A DNA stretch of 64,000 bases from Clostridium oryzae (GCF_002029235.1 NZ_MZGV01000003.1:62001-126000), one strand, 5' to 3'. Shown: positions 1 to 8,360, numbered from the stretch's first letter. Program-made: numbers and translations. The notes: generated from the sequence alone by a model not told the origin.

Positions 1-356
1 ATCCGGAACAGGATCAACTGGTATATCGACATTGACAGGGCAGATGCTATGCTTCCGACTGTGTACAAAGACAAACAAAAAATAAGGATGGGTTTTCTGC
101 CGTGTTTATCACTGAGGGGGCCGAAGAGAATAATGCCGACCGCAAAAAAAAGATAGAAAGCAATCAGGGTCAAATTTACCATTGCAGATGTCGCTTTAAA
201 ATAGTTTGTCATAGTTGGCATGGCAGGAAGATATAGATCAATTGACAATGGTATAAACATTCCCATCAAGGAAATGAACAGAATTAATCCTGTTGATCCA
301 AGATGTTTCTGTGGCATTAGCAAGATAGTAGATTGTGTTTTGTCTTTTTTCACCAT
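1..356 (-). CDS. Bcr/CflA-type MFS drug exporter, N-terminal part (cut by window edge)
   Basis: Reading from an ATG at 356 toward position 1 gives about 118 residues of an inner-membrane major facilitator protein. The first membrane segment carries the motif IPLSIDLYLPAMP, typical of the Bcr/CflA drug:proton antiporters. The second ends in the MFS loop 2-3 signature GPLSDKHGRKP. TTAGGAG lies 7 bases before the ATG. The 3' end lies outside the window, so substrate and integrity cannot be judged. The gene follows a leader with a terminator-like hairpin, which suggests drug-inducible expression (inference). Confidence 0.85.
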   Translation of the reverse strand, partial: MVKKDKTQSTILLMPQKHLGSTGLILFISLMGMFIPLSIDLYLPAMPTMTNYFKATSAMVNLTLIAFYLFFAVGIILFGPLSDKHGRKPILIFCLSLYTVGSIASALSMSIYQLILFR

Positions 357-408
357 TATAGCATCTCCTAATATTTATTAATTTTATAAGAGGATATTTC
401 TTCGCATT

Positions 409-489
409 TTATTGCTTTGGGCTTACAGCGCATAAAATAAAAAAAGGATAAGCAATCAACAACATCTGTTGATAACTTATCCAGCACAC
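409..489 (-). CDS. possible 26-codon leader peptide upstream of the MFS exporter
   Basis: A short GTG-initiated frame (MCWISYQQMLLIAYPF..., 26 codons) lies between a CGGAGGG ribosome site and the exporter gene, on the same strand. It overlaps the terminator-like hairpin at 447-483, so a ribosome moving or stalling on it would alter that fold. This is the arrangement of translation-attenuated resistance genes in Firmicutes. No homologue is recognised. It could equally be a chance frame, since 26 codons is short. Confidence 0.35.
   Translation of the reverse strand: MCWISYQQMLLIAYPFFILCAVSPKQ
437..483 (-). terminator. terminator-like hairpin / candidate attenuator before the MFS gene
   Basis: On the minus strand GGATAAG pairs with CTTATCC, with an inner CAACA/TGTTG pairing, and is followed at once by TTTTTTTATTTT. 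It sits about 80 bases upstream of the exporter start at 356, and no intact minus-strand gene lies immediately before it. It therefore looks like a conditional terminator in the exporter leader rather than the end of another gene. An ordinary terminator for the decayed genes to the right is the alternative. Confidence 0.5.
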
Positions 490-667
490 GAAGTGTACCC
501 TCCGTTACGTTATTTATGATAGCTTAAAATATTTACTAAGTCAAATATTTAATAAGATATAGAATAGCAAAATGAATCTTAGAATCAAAAACAGAAAAAG
601 TAACCAAATGTATGCAGCTCTAATTCGCAGGCATTTTCTTTTTCCGGGAAAGGAGTTGTGGATTTAA

Positions 668-872
668 ATGTTCATATGGGACTTTGTCGCCGATACTGTC
701 CTCGGTGATTTTTTTATGCAGATGGGCAACATGGGCGTAGAGCTGTTCGATATGCCAGGGGTACAATCAATCGTGCTGTTCTTCTCTTACCTTGCATGGG
801 CTTTAGGTGTCGGCCTGCTTTGAATGCGCAATCGAGTACCAGTCCGGCAGAGGCAGCATTAGGGTTATGCCT
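668..872 (+). pseudogene. remnant of an ICE conjugation membrane protein (CD1112/DUF6045-like)
   Basis: GGAAAGGAG precedes an ATG at 668. The frame encodes 51 residues starting MFIWDFVADTVLGDFF and including QMGNMGVELFD, then hits TGA at 821. Shifting frame at the stop restores ACFECAIEYQSGRGSI, the expected continuation of the same family, before another stop. This small membrane protein normally sits among the type IV secretion genes of Tn1549-like conjugative elements. No other transfer gene is visible nearby, so this is an isolated relic. Base composition is richer in GC than the surroundings. The family name is from memory of similar proteins and is moderately sure. Confidence 0.6.
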
Positions 873-1042
873 CAACAGCTGTAAAAATTTTGAGGAAAAC
901 AAACAGTTTCTCCATAGCCGTATGGAGCAGGAGCAGAATTTGGTTATCTGCAAGCTCCTTGAAAAAGACCTGAATTTTCTCGACTGGATACAGGTGCAGA
1001 TGGCCATCGCCCGTGAGTTTCTTATCATCATCCACAAAATGT

Positions 1043-1511
1043 TTAGATATCTCTTCTCATCAAACTAAAGCTTTGAGCTGTAGGACCTGTGTCAGGCAAA
1101 CCTGCAAGGAAAACAGCTAAATCTATAACATCTTCCGGAGCTTTAACCCATTCACCATTTATAGAAAAAGCTGAATTCTTATCTTTCTTACTATCATTTC
1201 CCATATCCGTATTCACCGGGCCGGGAATCAGCTCATTTACGCTGATCTTAAATTCTGATAATTCCTGAGCTAAAATTCTTGTGAGCATCCATAATCCGGC
1301 TTTTGAACAGCTATAAGGGGCACCATCCGCTCTACCTTTGTGTCCCATTCCAGAACCAATTGTTATAATTTTACCGGAACCGCTTCTCTTTAGATATGGA
1401 ATTGCGGCCTTAGCTGTATAAAAAGCCCCATTAAGATTGACATCAAGCACTCTTTTCCATTCTTCAATATCAAGTTTATCAACCGGCAACTTTTCCATTT
1501 AAACTATCCAA
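1043..1511 (-). pseudogene. short-chain dehydrogenase (SDR) with internal deletion
   Basis: The 151-codon open frame from ATG 1498 matches only the C-terminal two thirds of a classical SDR. It has the NLNG structural motif and the catalytic YxxxK (YSCSK) but lacks the N-terminal TGxxxGxG nucleotide-binding loop. Just upstream, GGGGGTG precedes a TTG at 1511 whose frame reads LDSLNGKVAG and then stops; that is the usual start of an SDR. The gene therefore appears to have lost roughly 90 codons including the cofactor loop, joining head and body out of frame. A working oxidoreductase is unlikely. Confidence 0.7.
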
Positions 1512-1621
1512 GATTTCACCCCCGTATATAATTAATAGCTAAATTACAGTTATCTAAATATAAGTCACATCAATGATTTGTCAATTTATATATTACCGCA
1601 AATCATTGGTAAAGCGAATTG

Positions 1622-2045
1622 TTATTCTCCAATCTGCCACGGAAATGTAGCAGATTTTTCTATGTGTGAAACCAAAATTAGAAAGGAGAAGTCTTCATGC
1701 TCAAAAAAGTGAGACTCCAGTCTCCGCCGCAAGGAAACGTCTATATTCAAGAATTCCTCGATATGATCGCGCCTTCCATCGGCCCTGATATGGTGAAAGG
1801 ATATATAAATCATTCAATTCCATCTTTCCATTCGTAGAATGGAAACGGTAATACCCGACTTTCTGGTTGTCCTGAAAAATACAGGTATATTCATTGATGT
1901 GATTTTCAATTTTATTCCGCACCCATGAAAGCACTTTGGAATAGTCGATTAGCGAAGTGTACTCATATCGGTCAATCAAGTTCTTGCTCAGTTGAAACAG
2001 CGGTTCAATATTCGCAGTTTCGGCAGACACATAAGTCAGATTCAT
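1622..2045 (-). pseudogene. GNAT acetyltransferase, frameshifted
   Basis: From ATG 2045 the protein begins MNLTYVSAETANIEPLF and runs into ELNDLYILSPYQGR, the beta-4 and pyrophosphate-loop start of a GNAT N-acetyltransferase. The expected G-x-G/A and helix that bind acetyl-CoA are then garbled. Sequence resembling the rest of the domain is split between frames, ending at 1701 in one frame and 1622 in the other. The coding potential is broken by more than one small indel. The substrate is unknown. It lies 11 bases downstream of the metallo-hydrolase gene and probably belonged to the same imported block. Confidence 0.6.
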
Positions 2046-2056
2046 TAGGATTTACC

Positions 2057-2818
2057 TTACAGCCATACGGCCCAATCGCCGTAATCAAATGTTCCGCTGC
2101 CATGATGCAGTTTTCCGTCGGTTTGGAGTTGTCGGAAAGCATCGCGCATACGGGCGAGAATTTCCGGATGAATATCGAGACTGTGATGTGCTGGGAATAC
2201 CCGTTTGGCCGGCAGTGCCGAGACCTTTTCCAAAGAAACAAGATACGCTTCGGGATCGGTGGATGGATAGTAGGCGAACAGTGTGTCTTTGTAGACCAGA
2301 TCACCGGTAAAAAGATAGCCGCGATCTTTTTCCCAAAAGCACATATGTCCTGGCGAATGTCCGGGAGTATGCAGTACCTGAATGCAGCGGCCTCCAATAT
2401 CAATTACGTCGCCATCCTTCAGCACTCGTGTCGGAGTACCTTGAAAAAACTCATACTTGTTTACATCATAACCTTCCGGTAACTCACAGCGGTCGATTAC
2501 CATACTTTTGATTTGATCCATAGTCAGAGGAAATTCGCCGCTCAGCCAGTTTAATTCATCTTCGTGGGCGTAAAAATCCGGGAAATACTGATGACCGCCA
2601 ATGTGATCCCAGTGAATATGGGTTGCTACGGCGATGACAGGCTTATCTGTCAGCTTTATTACTTCGTCATAGATATTGCAGATACCGAGGCTGGTATCGA
2701 TTAAAAGACTGTGGTCTTTACCGTTCAACAGATAGACGTGTGTTTCCTCCCAATGCCGATATTCACTGATTATATGCGTATCCGCATCAATATGATTTAT
2801 TGTAAACCAATCTTTCAT
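2057..2818 (-). CDS. metallo-beta-lactamase fold hydrolase
   Basis: This encodes 253 residues, complete for a glyoxalase II-like metallo-hydrolase. The metal motif HxHxDH is at residues 67-72 (HIHWDH). Further ligands are seen in HTPGHSPGH, in TGDLVY, and in the C-terminal PAHH. There is no signal peptide, so it is probably cytoplasmic. AAAGGA lies 8 bases before the ATG. The substrate cannot be told from sequence; small hydrolases of this kind act on thioesters, lactones or phosphodiesters. Its GC content is clearly above that of the rest of the window, pointing to acquisition by transfer. The acetyltransferase relic follows directly. Confidence 0.8.
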   Translation of the reverse strand: MKDWFTINHIDADTHIISEYRHWEETHVYLLNGKDHSLLIDTSLGICNIYDEVIKLTDKPVIAVATHIHWDHIGGHQYFPDFYAHEDELNWLSGEFPLTMDQIKSMVIDRCELPEGYDVNKYEFFQGTPTRVLKDGDVIDIGGRCIQVLHTPGHSPGHMCFWEKDRGYLFTGDLVYKDTLFAYYPSTDPEAYLVSLEKVSALPAKRVFPAHHSLDIHPEILARMRDAFRQLQTDGKLHHGSGTFDYGDWAVWL

Positions 2819-2858
2819 TTGAATTGTCCTTTCTAACCTGCTTACAGGAATTCAATAA

Positions 2859-3500
2859 TTATTTTACGTTATATTCAAAATGCTTGATATCTTCTTCTAA
2901 AATCAAATGCTTTTTACTATCCGCTTCAGAGATCAGACGAACCGGACGGCAGGGGTTGCCAAATGCGAGATAGTTATCAGGAATGTCTTTTGTTACGACG
3001 CTACCGGCACCGATTACTACATTGTTTCCTATGTGTACACCACCTAATACAACGGCATTGCATGCAATCCATACGCTGTTTCCGATATGGATTTCTTCGG
3101 CGTATTCAGCCATTGTGGTATTTCCGCTTTCATCGAATCCCATACGTTCTTGGGCAATCAGGGGATGGGTCGTGGCCATTAATGAAACATTCGGTCCAAA
3201 GCATACATTGTCACCAATATAGATGCGGGCGTCATCCATCACCATTAAATTAAAGTTTGCAAAGAAATTTTCTCCGATAAAAGTATGGCGACCGTAATTA
3301 AACTGGATAGGCCCTTGAAAATAATAAGTTTTGCCGATATCACCGATAAACTCCTTAATGATCAGTAAACGGTTAGGGTCGTATTCGTCCATTGTATTAT
3401 ACTTTTGGCAAGCAATGTGTGCTTGATGCTTTATATCTTTCAGTTCTTTTTTTCGTGGGTCAAAAATTTTGCCCGCAAATATCTTTTCTTCCTCTTTCAT
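2859..3500 (-). CDS. maltose/galactoside-type O-acetyltransferase (left-handed beta helix)
   Basis: The 213-residue protein contains an N-terminal maltose-acetyltransferase helix segment, then hexapeptide repeats of the LbH fold, such as IGNSVWIACNAVVLGG and IGNNVVIGAGSVVTKDIP. The catalytic His region ATTHPL is conserved. It should transfer acetyl groups from acetyl-CoA to a sugar hydroxyl. The ATG at 3500 is chosen because GGAGG sits 10 bases upstream; an in-frame ATG at 3539 lacks a ribosome site. It lies 40 bases upstream of the metallo-hydrolase on the same strand and shares its raised GC content. Confidence 0.85.
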   Translation of the reverse strand: MKEEEKIFAGKIFDPRKKELKDIKHQAHIACQKYNTMDEYDPNRLLIIKEFIGDIGKTYYFQGPIQFNYGRHTFIGENFFANFNLMVMDDARIYIGDNVCFGPNVSLMATTHPLIAQERMGFDESGNTTMAEYAEEIHIGNSVWIACNAVVLGGVHIGNNVVIGAGSVVTKDIPDNYLAFGNPCRPVRLISEADSKKHLILEEDIKHFEYNVK

Positions 3501-3599
3501 AACATAGTTACCTCCAATGTGTATGTAAATAAGATACAATTATCAGATGATAAAGGCATGCCATTAGTTCACCTTTTATAAAACATTATACCATTTTAT

Positions 3600-4232
3600 T
3601 TAGTTTTTTCTTCCAATATAATAAAATCCATTGGATTTATTACCATTCATAGTTGTAAAGGTCAAATGCTGATATTTAAGAGTAGTAAAGCTAGTTAAAA
3701 GATTGTGAATCCAATCTTCGGAATGGTGGCGACATATAGCACCCTCTGGCAATTCAAAAATGCCATAGGTTCCGTATTTTTCCTGAAATTTTTGATAGCG
3801 TTTTATATTCCTTTCATCTGAATTTAGGAGAAAGTCATTTACATATAAAATTCCGTTAGGTTTTAATATACGTTTTATTTCATGTATAAGAAATTGATGC
3901 TCATTATTATCATAAATGCAAGTCAAAACCGCAAATAGGATAACAGCGTCAATGCTATTATCTGGCAGGTCTATTCTTGCTTCCTTTTTTACACGCAAAT
4001 TAAGATAAGGGAATTGTTTTCGTCCTTGTTCTATCATGCCATCTGAAAAATCAATTCCAATCAAGTTATGATAACCAAGTTGATATAATTCATTAAGTGT
4101 TCGACCATAACCACACCCAACATCAAGGATAGTATTACTTTTGCATACATATTTGGAAAATTCATCTGAATGAAACGGGGTTGTAAATTTCTTTTTAGTT
4201 GATACTTTGTTCCAATATTCTTGTTGCTTCAT
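3600..4232 (-). CDS. class I SAM-dependent methyltransferase
   Basis: This is a 210-residue protein with SAM-binding motif I ILDVGCGYGRTL, followed by IGIDFSDGMIEQG (motif II) and ARIDLPDNSIDAVILFAVLT. Together they mark a Methyltransf_11/25 domain of the UbiE type. The acceptor is unknown. AAGGAGG lies 12 bases before the chosen ATG at 4232; an upstream TTG touches the ribosome site and is less likely. AT-rich composition matches the host better than the genes downstream. It is transcribed divergently from the YeiL-like regulator, 90 bases away, which may control it (inference). Confidence 0.82.
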   Translation of the reverse strand: MKQQEYWNKVSTKKKFTTPFHSDEFSKYVCKSNTILDVGCGYGRTLNELYQLGYHNLIGIDFSDGMIEQGRKQFPYLNLRVKKEARIDLPDNSIDAVILFAVLTCIYDNNEHQFLIHEIKRILKPNGILYVNDFLLNSDERNIKRYQKFQEKYGTYGIFELPEGAICRHHSEDWIHNLLTSFTTLKYQHLTFTTMNGNKSNGFYYIGRKN

Positions 4233-4324
4233 GTTAATATTCAACCTCCTTTTCTTGCATTATAAAACAATGCGTGATAGTCTGAATATGAGAAATCTCA
4301 TACCATTTTAGAGAGGTGAATATC

Positions 4325-4990
4325 TTGGAGATTATAAAGAAGAGCGAAATTTTAGAAGAATATTATAATCACTTTCCGTTGACAGATTTTTTTAGTTTTA
4401 ATATACATCCCTATATATCTGTCGTAAAATTTGAAAGTGATGAAAAGATATTGAATGAAGGCGATAAATCTGCTTATTTGTTTTATCTAATTGATGGACG
4501 GGCGAAACTATTTATTTCTCATGGAAATGGGCGCATTTCTCTAATCAATTTTATAAGCTCACCCTGTTTTATAGGGGAAATGGAATTGATTGGTGGTCAA
4601 GATACAACCAATGGCATAACAGCTATTACTCCGTGTACCTGTTACGCTATTCGTGTAAAAGACTGTAAAGAAAGAATACTTAATGATATAAAGTTTCTTC
4701 GTTATATTTGTTTATTTTTGAGTCAAAAAGCAATAAGAAATACTTACAATTATTCAAAAAATCAATTATACCCATTAGAAGTACGTTTAGCAAGGTTTAT
4801 ATTGCTTACATCACATAATTGTCTATACAAAGAAAAACATACAGAAGTAGCTGAGTTTTTAGGTATAACATATCGCCATCTGTTATATGTCTTAGCTGAT
4901 TTGGTAAAACGAGGTTTTTTATCAAAAACAAAACAGGGATATTTTATTCAAGATATAAATGCCTTACATAACGTAGCTGAAATGAAATAA
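4325..4990 (+). CDS. Crp/Fnr-family transcriptional regulator, YeiL-like
   Basis: The N-terminal half is a cyclic-nucleotide-binding-fold sensor domain (EKILNEGDKSAYLFYLIDGRAKLF). The C-terminal half is a winged helix with AEFLGITYRHLLYVLADLVKRGF as the recognition region. The total is 221 residues, normal for the family. TTG 4325 is preferred because GAGAGG lies 8 bases upstream; a GTG at 4316 overlaps that site. There is no cysteine cluster of the Fnr type in the first 30 residues, so oxygen sensing through Fe-S is not supported. The divergent methyltransferase gene is a plausible target. Confidence 0.8.
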   Translation: MEIIKKSEILEEYYNHFPLTDFFSFNIHPYISVVKFESDEKILNEGDKSAYLFYLIDGRAKLFISHGNGRISLINFISSPCFIGEMELIGGQDTTNGITAITPCTCYAIRVKDCKERILNDIKFLRYICLFLSQKAIRNTYNYSKNQLYPLEVRLARFILLTSHNCLYKEKHTEVAEFLGITYRHLLYVLADLVKRGFLSKTKQGYFIQDINALHNVAEMK

Positions 4991-5212
4991 TTTCTTTGTA
5001 AATATCCATAATACATTATAGCAAGAATATAATTGGTTACGCTACGCCTAAGCATATTGATATAAATCCAATTTAATTTGTGTTTTTTGATATGATACTA
5101 GCAAACAAGTAGAAAAAGTAGAAAAATTCCAGCATAGTTTGTTAATAGAATTGTTGATTTATAGCTATTAATCTTATATAATGAGAAAGTGGTAAGAAAT
5201 TAAACTTAATAT

Positions 5213-5302
5213 GGAGACGTATCGAAGTGGTCATAACGGGGCTGACTCGAAATCAGTTTACGGTGGTAACATCGTACGTGGGTTCGAATCCCACCGTCTC
5301 CG
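5213..5302 (+). tRNA. tRNA-Ser (anticodon CGA)
   Basis: GGAGACG at the 5' end pairs with CGTCTCC at 5295-5301, with discriminator G. The anticodon loop reads CTCGAAA (anticodon CGA, decodes UCG). A long variable arm and a TΨC loop with GGTTCGAATCC complete a class II serine tRNA. CCA is not encoded; TCA follows. It stands alone, with no adjacent tRNA genes. Confidence 0.95.
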
Positions 5303-5322
5303 TCAAGCTTATAAAGAAAATG

Positions 5323-5362
5323 AAAGTATTCAAACCTTTACGGTTTGGATACTTTCATAAAA
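5323..5362. terminator. hairpin terminator between tRNA-Ser and the convergent kinase gene
   Basis: AAAGTAT-CAAACC pairs with GGTTTGGATACTTT around a short TTTACG loop, with A-rich and T-rich flanks on its two sides. It lies between the plus-strand tRNA and the minus-strand histidine kinase gene, so it probably serves both. Confidence 0.65.
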
Positions 5363-5385
5363 AAATTCTGTATGGAGAGCCTTTT

Positions 5386-6768
5386 CTAATTTAGAGAGGG
5401 CTCTGTGCTTAATGGCAACAAAATGCTTACCATTAAGCCATGTGGAGAATTCTTTTTTAAATGAATACTACCATTATGGGATTTAACAATCTGATAAACG
5501 ATTTGTATACCAAAACCATGACCAACTTCACTTGTTATTGTTCCAGTTATGTCCATGAAAAAATTCTTATTAAAAGCAGTTAGTTTATCGTCTGGGAGTC
5601 CAATTCCATTATCTGATAATTCAATCTGCAAATCCTGATTTATTTTCTTAAGAAAAACATTAATATTGCAACCTTGCGGATTATGGCAGATACTGTTTTG
5701 AATAATATTTTGAAGCATACGTCTAAGAAGTGATAAGTCTCCATATAAACAGCAGTTATTCAAATCTTCGTCAGTGTCAAAATTAATTTTATATTTATCT
5801 TCAAGTCCTGTATTTAAAAATTCAATAATTACCTGTCTTATCAATTCAATAGGATAAATAGTTTCAATTTTAAGTGGCTGCATAGAGTATTCAAGTTTGG
5901 ATACAAGGTTTAGATCAGCTATGAGATTTTTCAGTTTTTCACCTTGACGTCGTATGAGTTCACCCTGATTTTGTATGTATTCCGGTAAAAGGCTGTCATC
6001 TTCTATTTCACTTGCATATCCAAGCATAATTGATAAAGGTGTCCGGATGTCGTGGGAGATTGCGTTGATCCATTCAGCACGAGCCCTCTCTTTTTCGATT
6101 AAATGTGTTCCAGTCTTATTTAAAGCAGTTTCTATCTCTGCAAGCTCACCTTCCTCGGGCAGAGCAATTGCAGTTCCTTGTGAGATGTTTTGTATTCCAT
6201 TTATGATTGGGCTGATTGCCTTTTCTAATCTTTTTATATTGCGGCAAATAAAATAAGATAGTACTAAAATATTGATACAGATGAAAAGAATGCTTCCATA
6301 TATAAGCCCCTTTATTATATGAGAGTTTGATACGTAATTTAATTTTATGATACTATTTTGAGGATATCCGATGACAAGCAAACCAGAAGATAAGACTTCT
6401 TCAAGAACAGGATAATCATCTAAATACCAACGACTAAATCTTGCTATTTGGGATGAAGTATAGTGTCTAGGTAAATTGTCTGGCATGGAATTTTCCCATA
6501 TTACTGTCCCGTCATCATTTAATACCATTGCCCAACATTTTTCTTTCTCTATTAAATCTACCGATTTATTATCTATAGTAACGATCTGATTATGATCTAT
6601 ATGTATACCATTTGCAATCTCAGAAATAGATATATTGGAAATTTTACTGGTATTTGTTATAAAGGTTATTATACAAAAAAGAAGTATAATATTTATAGTG
6701 AAAAATAGGAAAAGAATAATCAAAGCGGAAGAAATATATTTTTTGAAAAATTGTTTTGTAGTGTTCAA
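5386..6768 (-). CDS. sensor histidine kinase
   Basis: This 460-residue membrane kinase has a first membrane segment at about 14-37, an extracytoplasmic sensor loop of about 115 residues, a second membrane segment at about 153-175, and a linker. The HisKA box ISHDIRTPLS has its phosphoacceptor at His239, and the HATPase domain has an N box (NIIQNSICHNP), G1 (DNGIGLPDD) and G2 (GHGFGIQ). It follows the response regulator gene with no gap and should phosphorylate it. The pair diverges from an ABC exporter, so the likely signal is a cell-envelope-active compound, by analogy with VanRS/GraRS-type systems (inference). Confidence 0.9.
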   Translation of the reverse strand: MNTTKQFFKKYISSALIILFLFFTINIILLFCIITFITNTSKISNISISEIANGIHIDHNQIVTIDNKSVDLIEKEKCWAMVLNDDGTVIWENSMPDNLPRHYTSSQIARFSRWYLDDYPVLEEVLSSGLLVIGYPQNSIIKLNYVSNSHIIKGLIYGSILFICINILVLSYFICRNIKRLEKAISPIINGIQNISQGTAIALPEEGELAEIETALNKTGTHLIEKERARAEWINAISHDIRTPLSIMLGYASEIEDDSLLPEYIQNQGELIRRQGEKLKNLIADLNLVSKLEYSMQPLKIETIYPIELIRQVIIEFLNTGLEDKYKINFDTDEDLNNCCLYGDLSLLRRMLQNIIQNSICHNPQGCNINVFLKKINQDLQIELSDNGIGLPDDKLTAFNKNFFMDITGTITSEVGHGFGIQIVYQIVKSHNGSIHLKKNSPHGLMVSILLPLSTEPSLN

Positions 6769-7464
6769 TTACTGTTCCTCCTTAATTATAAGTTTATATC
6801 CGAGCCCTTTTACTGTTATTAAGGAAATAGGATGGGATGGATCACATTCAATTTTTTGCCGTAAATGCCTAATATATGTCATCAGTGTCGCCTCATATCC
6901 TTGCCAGTATTCACCACCGCAACATTGTTGGCAGAGGGTTCCAATTGCAACGATTTTTCCTGCATTATCCGCAAGAGCTTTAATGATGCTGTATTCTTTT
7001 GCAGTAAGGGAGATACGCATATCATTACGTAAAATTTCAGCTTTATCCAAATCGATGGTAGAAGAATGGAGGAATACAAGATTATTTTTTGGTGGATTCG
7101 TACGTCTTAAAATAGCAGAAACTCGAAGCAAAAGTTCTTTAGGTAAAAAAGGCTTTGTAAGATAATCATCAGCACCAAGTTCAAATCCTGAAAAGCGATC
7201 CTCGGCTTCACCTTTTGCGGAAAGCATGAGTACTGGAATCTGACTAAATACACGTAATTCTTGCAATAGTTCAAAGCCATCCATTTCAGGCATCATAATG
7301 TCTAGTATTACAATAGATGGATTTTCCATCTTTATTATTTTTAAAGCCTCTTTTGCTGAAGCAGAAGTTCTTACGTGTTCGTAACCAGCTCTTTCAAAAA
7401 TATATCTTATCATATTTAATAATTCAATCTCATCATCAACTATGAGAATAGAATCTGTCTCCAT
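6769..7464 (-). CDS. OmpR-family response regulator
   Basis: The 231-residue protein has a receiver domain with the acidic pair D10-D11, phosphoacceptor D55 (VILDIMMPEMDG) and the conserved Lys in TKPF. The C-terminal winged helix ends in TVKGLGYKL. Its stop abuts the kinase start, so the two are translated as a unit. The four-fold CAAGGT repeat in the intergenic region between this gene and the ABC exporter is the obvious candidate binding site. Confidence 0.93.
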   Translation of the reverse strand: METDSILIVDDEIELLNMIRYIFERAGYEHVRTSASAKEALKIIKMENPSIVILDIMMPEMDGFELLQELRVFSQIPVLMLSAKGEAEDRFSGFELGADDYLTKPFLPKELLLRVSAILRRTNPPKNNLVFLHSSTIDLDKAEILRNDMRISLTAKEYSIIKALADNAGKIVAIGTLCQQCCGGEYWQGYEATLMTYIRHLRQKIECDPSHPISLITVKGLGYKLIIKEEQ

Positions 7465-7562
7465 AAAATCATCTCCCTATATAAACAATCAAAGAAATTC
7501 ATTTCCACCAGAAACTATTATATAATTTAGAGACTTTTTTGTATATAAAGATATGCAAATAT

Positions 7563-7615
7563 CAAGGTAAAAACAAGGTAGATTCAAAGTTAGCACAAGG
7601 TTGTTGTTGTACAAT
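7563..7615 (+). promoter_or_regulatory. four 11-bp-phased direct repeats and promoter of the ABC exporter
   Basis: CAAGGT, CAAGGT, CAAAGT and CAAGGT start at 7563, 7574, 7585 and 7596, exactly 11 bp apart. A TACAAT -10 element follows at 7610-7615. Tandem sites one helical turn apart are how OmpR-type regulators bind as head-to-tail dimers. No good -35 hexamer is present, which fits activator dependence. The likely binder is the adjacent response regulator (inference). Confidence 0.65.
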
Positions 7616-7661
7616 GAATGAGAAATGAAGAACAAAGATGTACAGAAAAGAGGAAATTTAT

Positions 7662-8360
7662 ATGATTATTTTAAAAGCAGAGAATCTTTCAAAAATATAT
7701 GGCAATGCGGAGGCAGAAGTAAAAGCATTAGACCATATCAACCTTACAATAAATACAGGAGAGTTTGTTTCAATTATAGGCCCAAGTGGATCAGGTAAAT
7801 CGACTCTTTTACATATGTTAGGAGGCGTTGATAAACCAACTAGTGGCAAAATATGGATTGATAACACGGATATTTCTGCACTAAACGAAACAGAAATGTC
7901 AATCTTTCGTCGCAAGAAGGTCGGCTTAATTTATCAATCTTATAATCTGATACCTACATTGGATGTAAAAAAGAATATACTTCTCCCAATGTTATTAGAT
8001 GGAATAAAAATATATGAGAAAGAAAAAGAATTTGAAGAAATTGTAAAATTGCTTGGACTTGAAAAAAGACTGGAACATTTACCAAATCAGCTTTCTGGTG
8101 GGCAGCAACAACGTGTGGCAATAGGCCGTGCTCTAATTTACCGACCATCTATTATTTTAGCAGATGAACCAACAGGAAATTTAGATCGAGAAAATACAAA
8201 AATAACATTGGAACTATTAAAGCAGGCAAATAGAGAATACAACCAGACGATTGTGATGATAACACATGATAATGAGGTTGCTTTATCTGCAAACAGAATG
8301 ATAAAGATAGTAGATGGAAAGATTTTATCAGACGAGGTGGTTACTCATGAAAATAATTAA
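7662..8360 (+). CDS. ABC exporter ATPase (MacB/LolD/BceA type)
   Basis: The 232-residue nucleotide-binding protein has Walker A GPSGSGKST near residue 40, the signature LSGGQQQRV and Walker B IILADEPTGNLD. The GNLD ending and the length place it with the MacB/LolD/BceA ATPases that partner FtsX-like permeases. The ATG at 7662 is chosen for AGAGG 8-9 bases upstream; an ATG at 7638 lacks such a site. It overlaps the permease gene by 14 bases, indicating translational coupling, and lies behind the phased operator. Confidence 0.92.
   Translation: MIILKAENLSKIYGNAEAEVKALDHINLTINTGEFVSIIGPSGSGKSTLLHMLGGVDKPTSGKIWIDNTDISALNETEMSIFRRKKVGLIYQSYNLIPTLDVKKNILLPMLLDGIKIYEKEKEFEEIVKLLGLEKRLEHLPNQLSGGQQQRVAIGRALIYRPSIILADEPTGNLDRENTKITLELLKQANREYNQTIVMITHDNEVALSANRMIKIVDGKILSDEVVTHENN

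Noticed and set aside
796-1068. 90-codon plus-strand frame and the overlapping 107-codon minus-strand frame
   Set aside because: The plus frame crosses the ICE remnant out of register and has no ribosome site; the minus frame has no recognisable domain. A minus-strand peptide (HLHLYPVEKIQVFFKELAD...) around 870-1035 looks protein-like but I could not name it or define its start.
1925-2482. 185-codon plus-strand frame opposite the metallo-hydrolase gene
   Set aside because: It lies wholly antisense to a gene with a clear HxHxDH motif and has no ribosome site or domain; the long frame is a by-product of the higher GC content.
6635-7165. 176-codon frame antisense to the kinase/regulator junction
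   Set aside because: It overlaps two well-supported genes on the other strand and has no recognisable motif.
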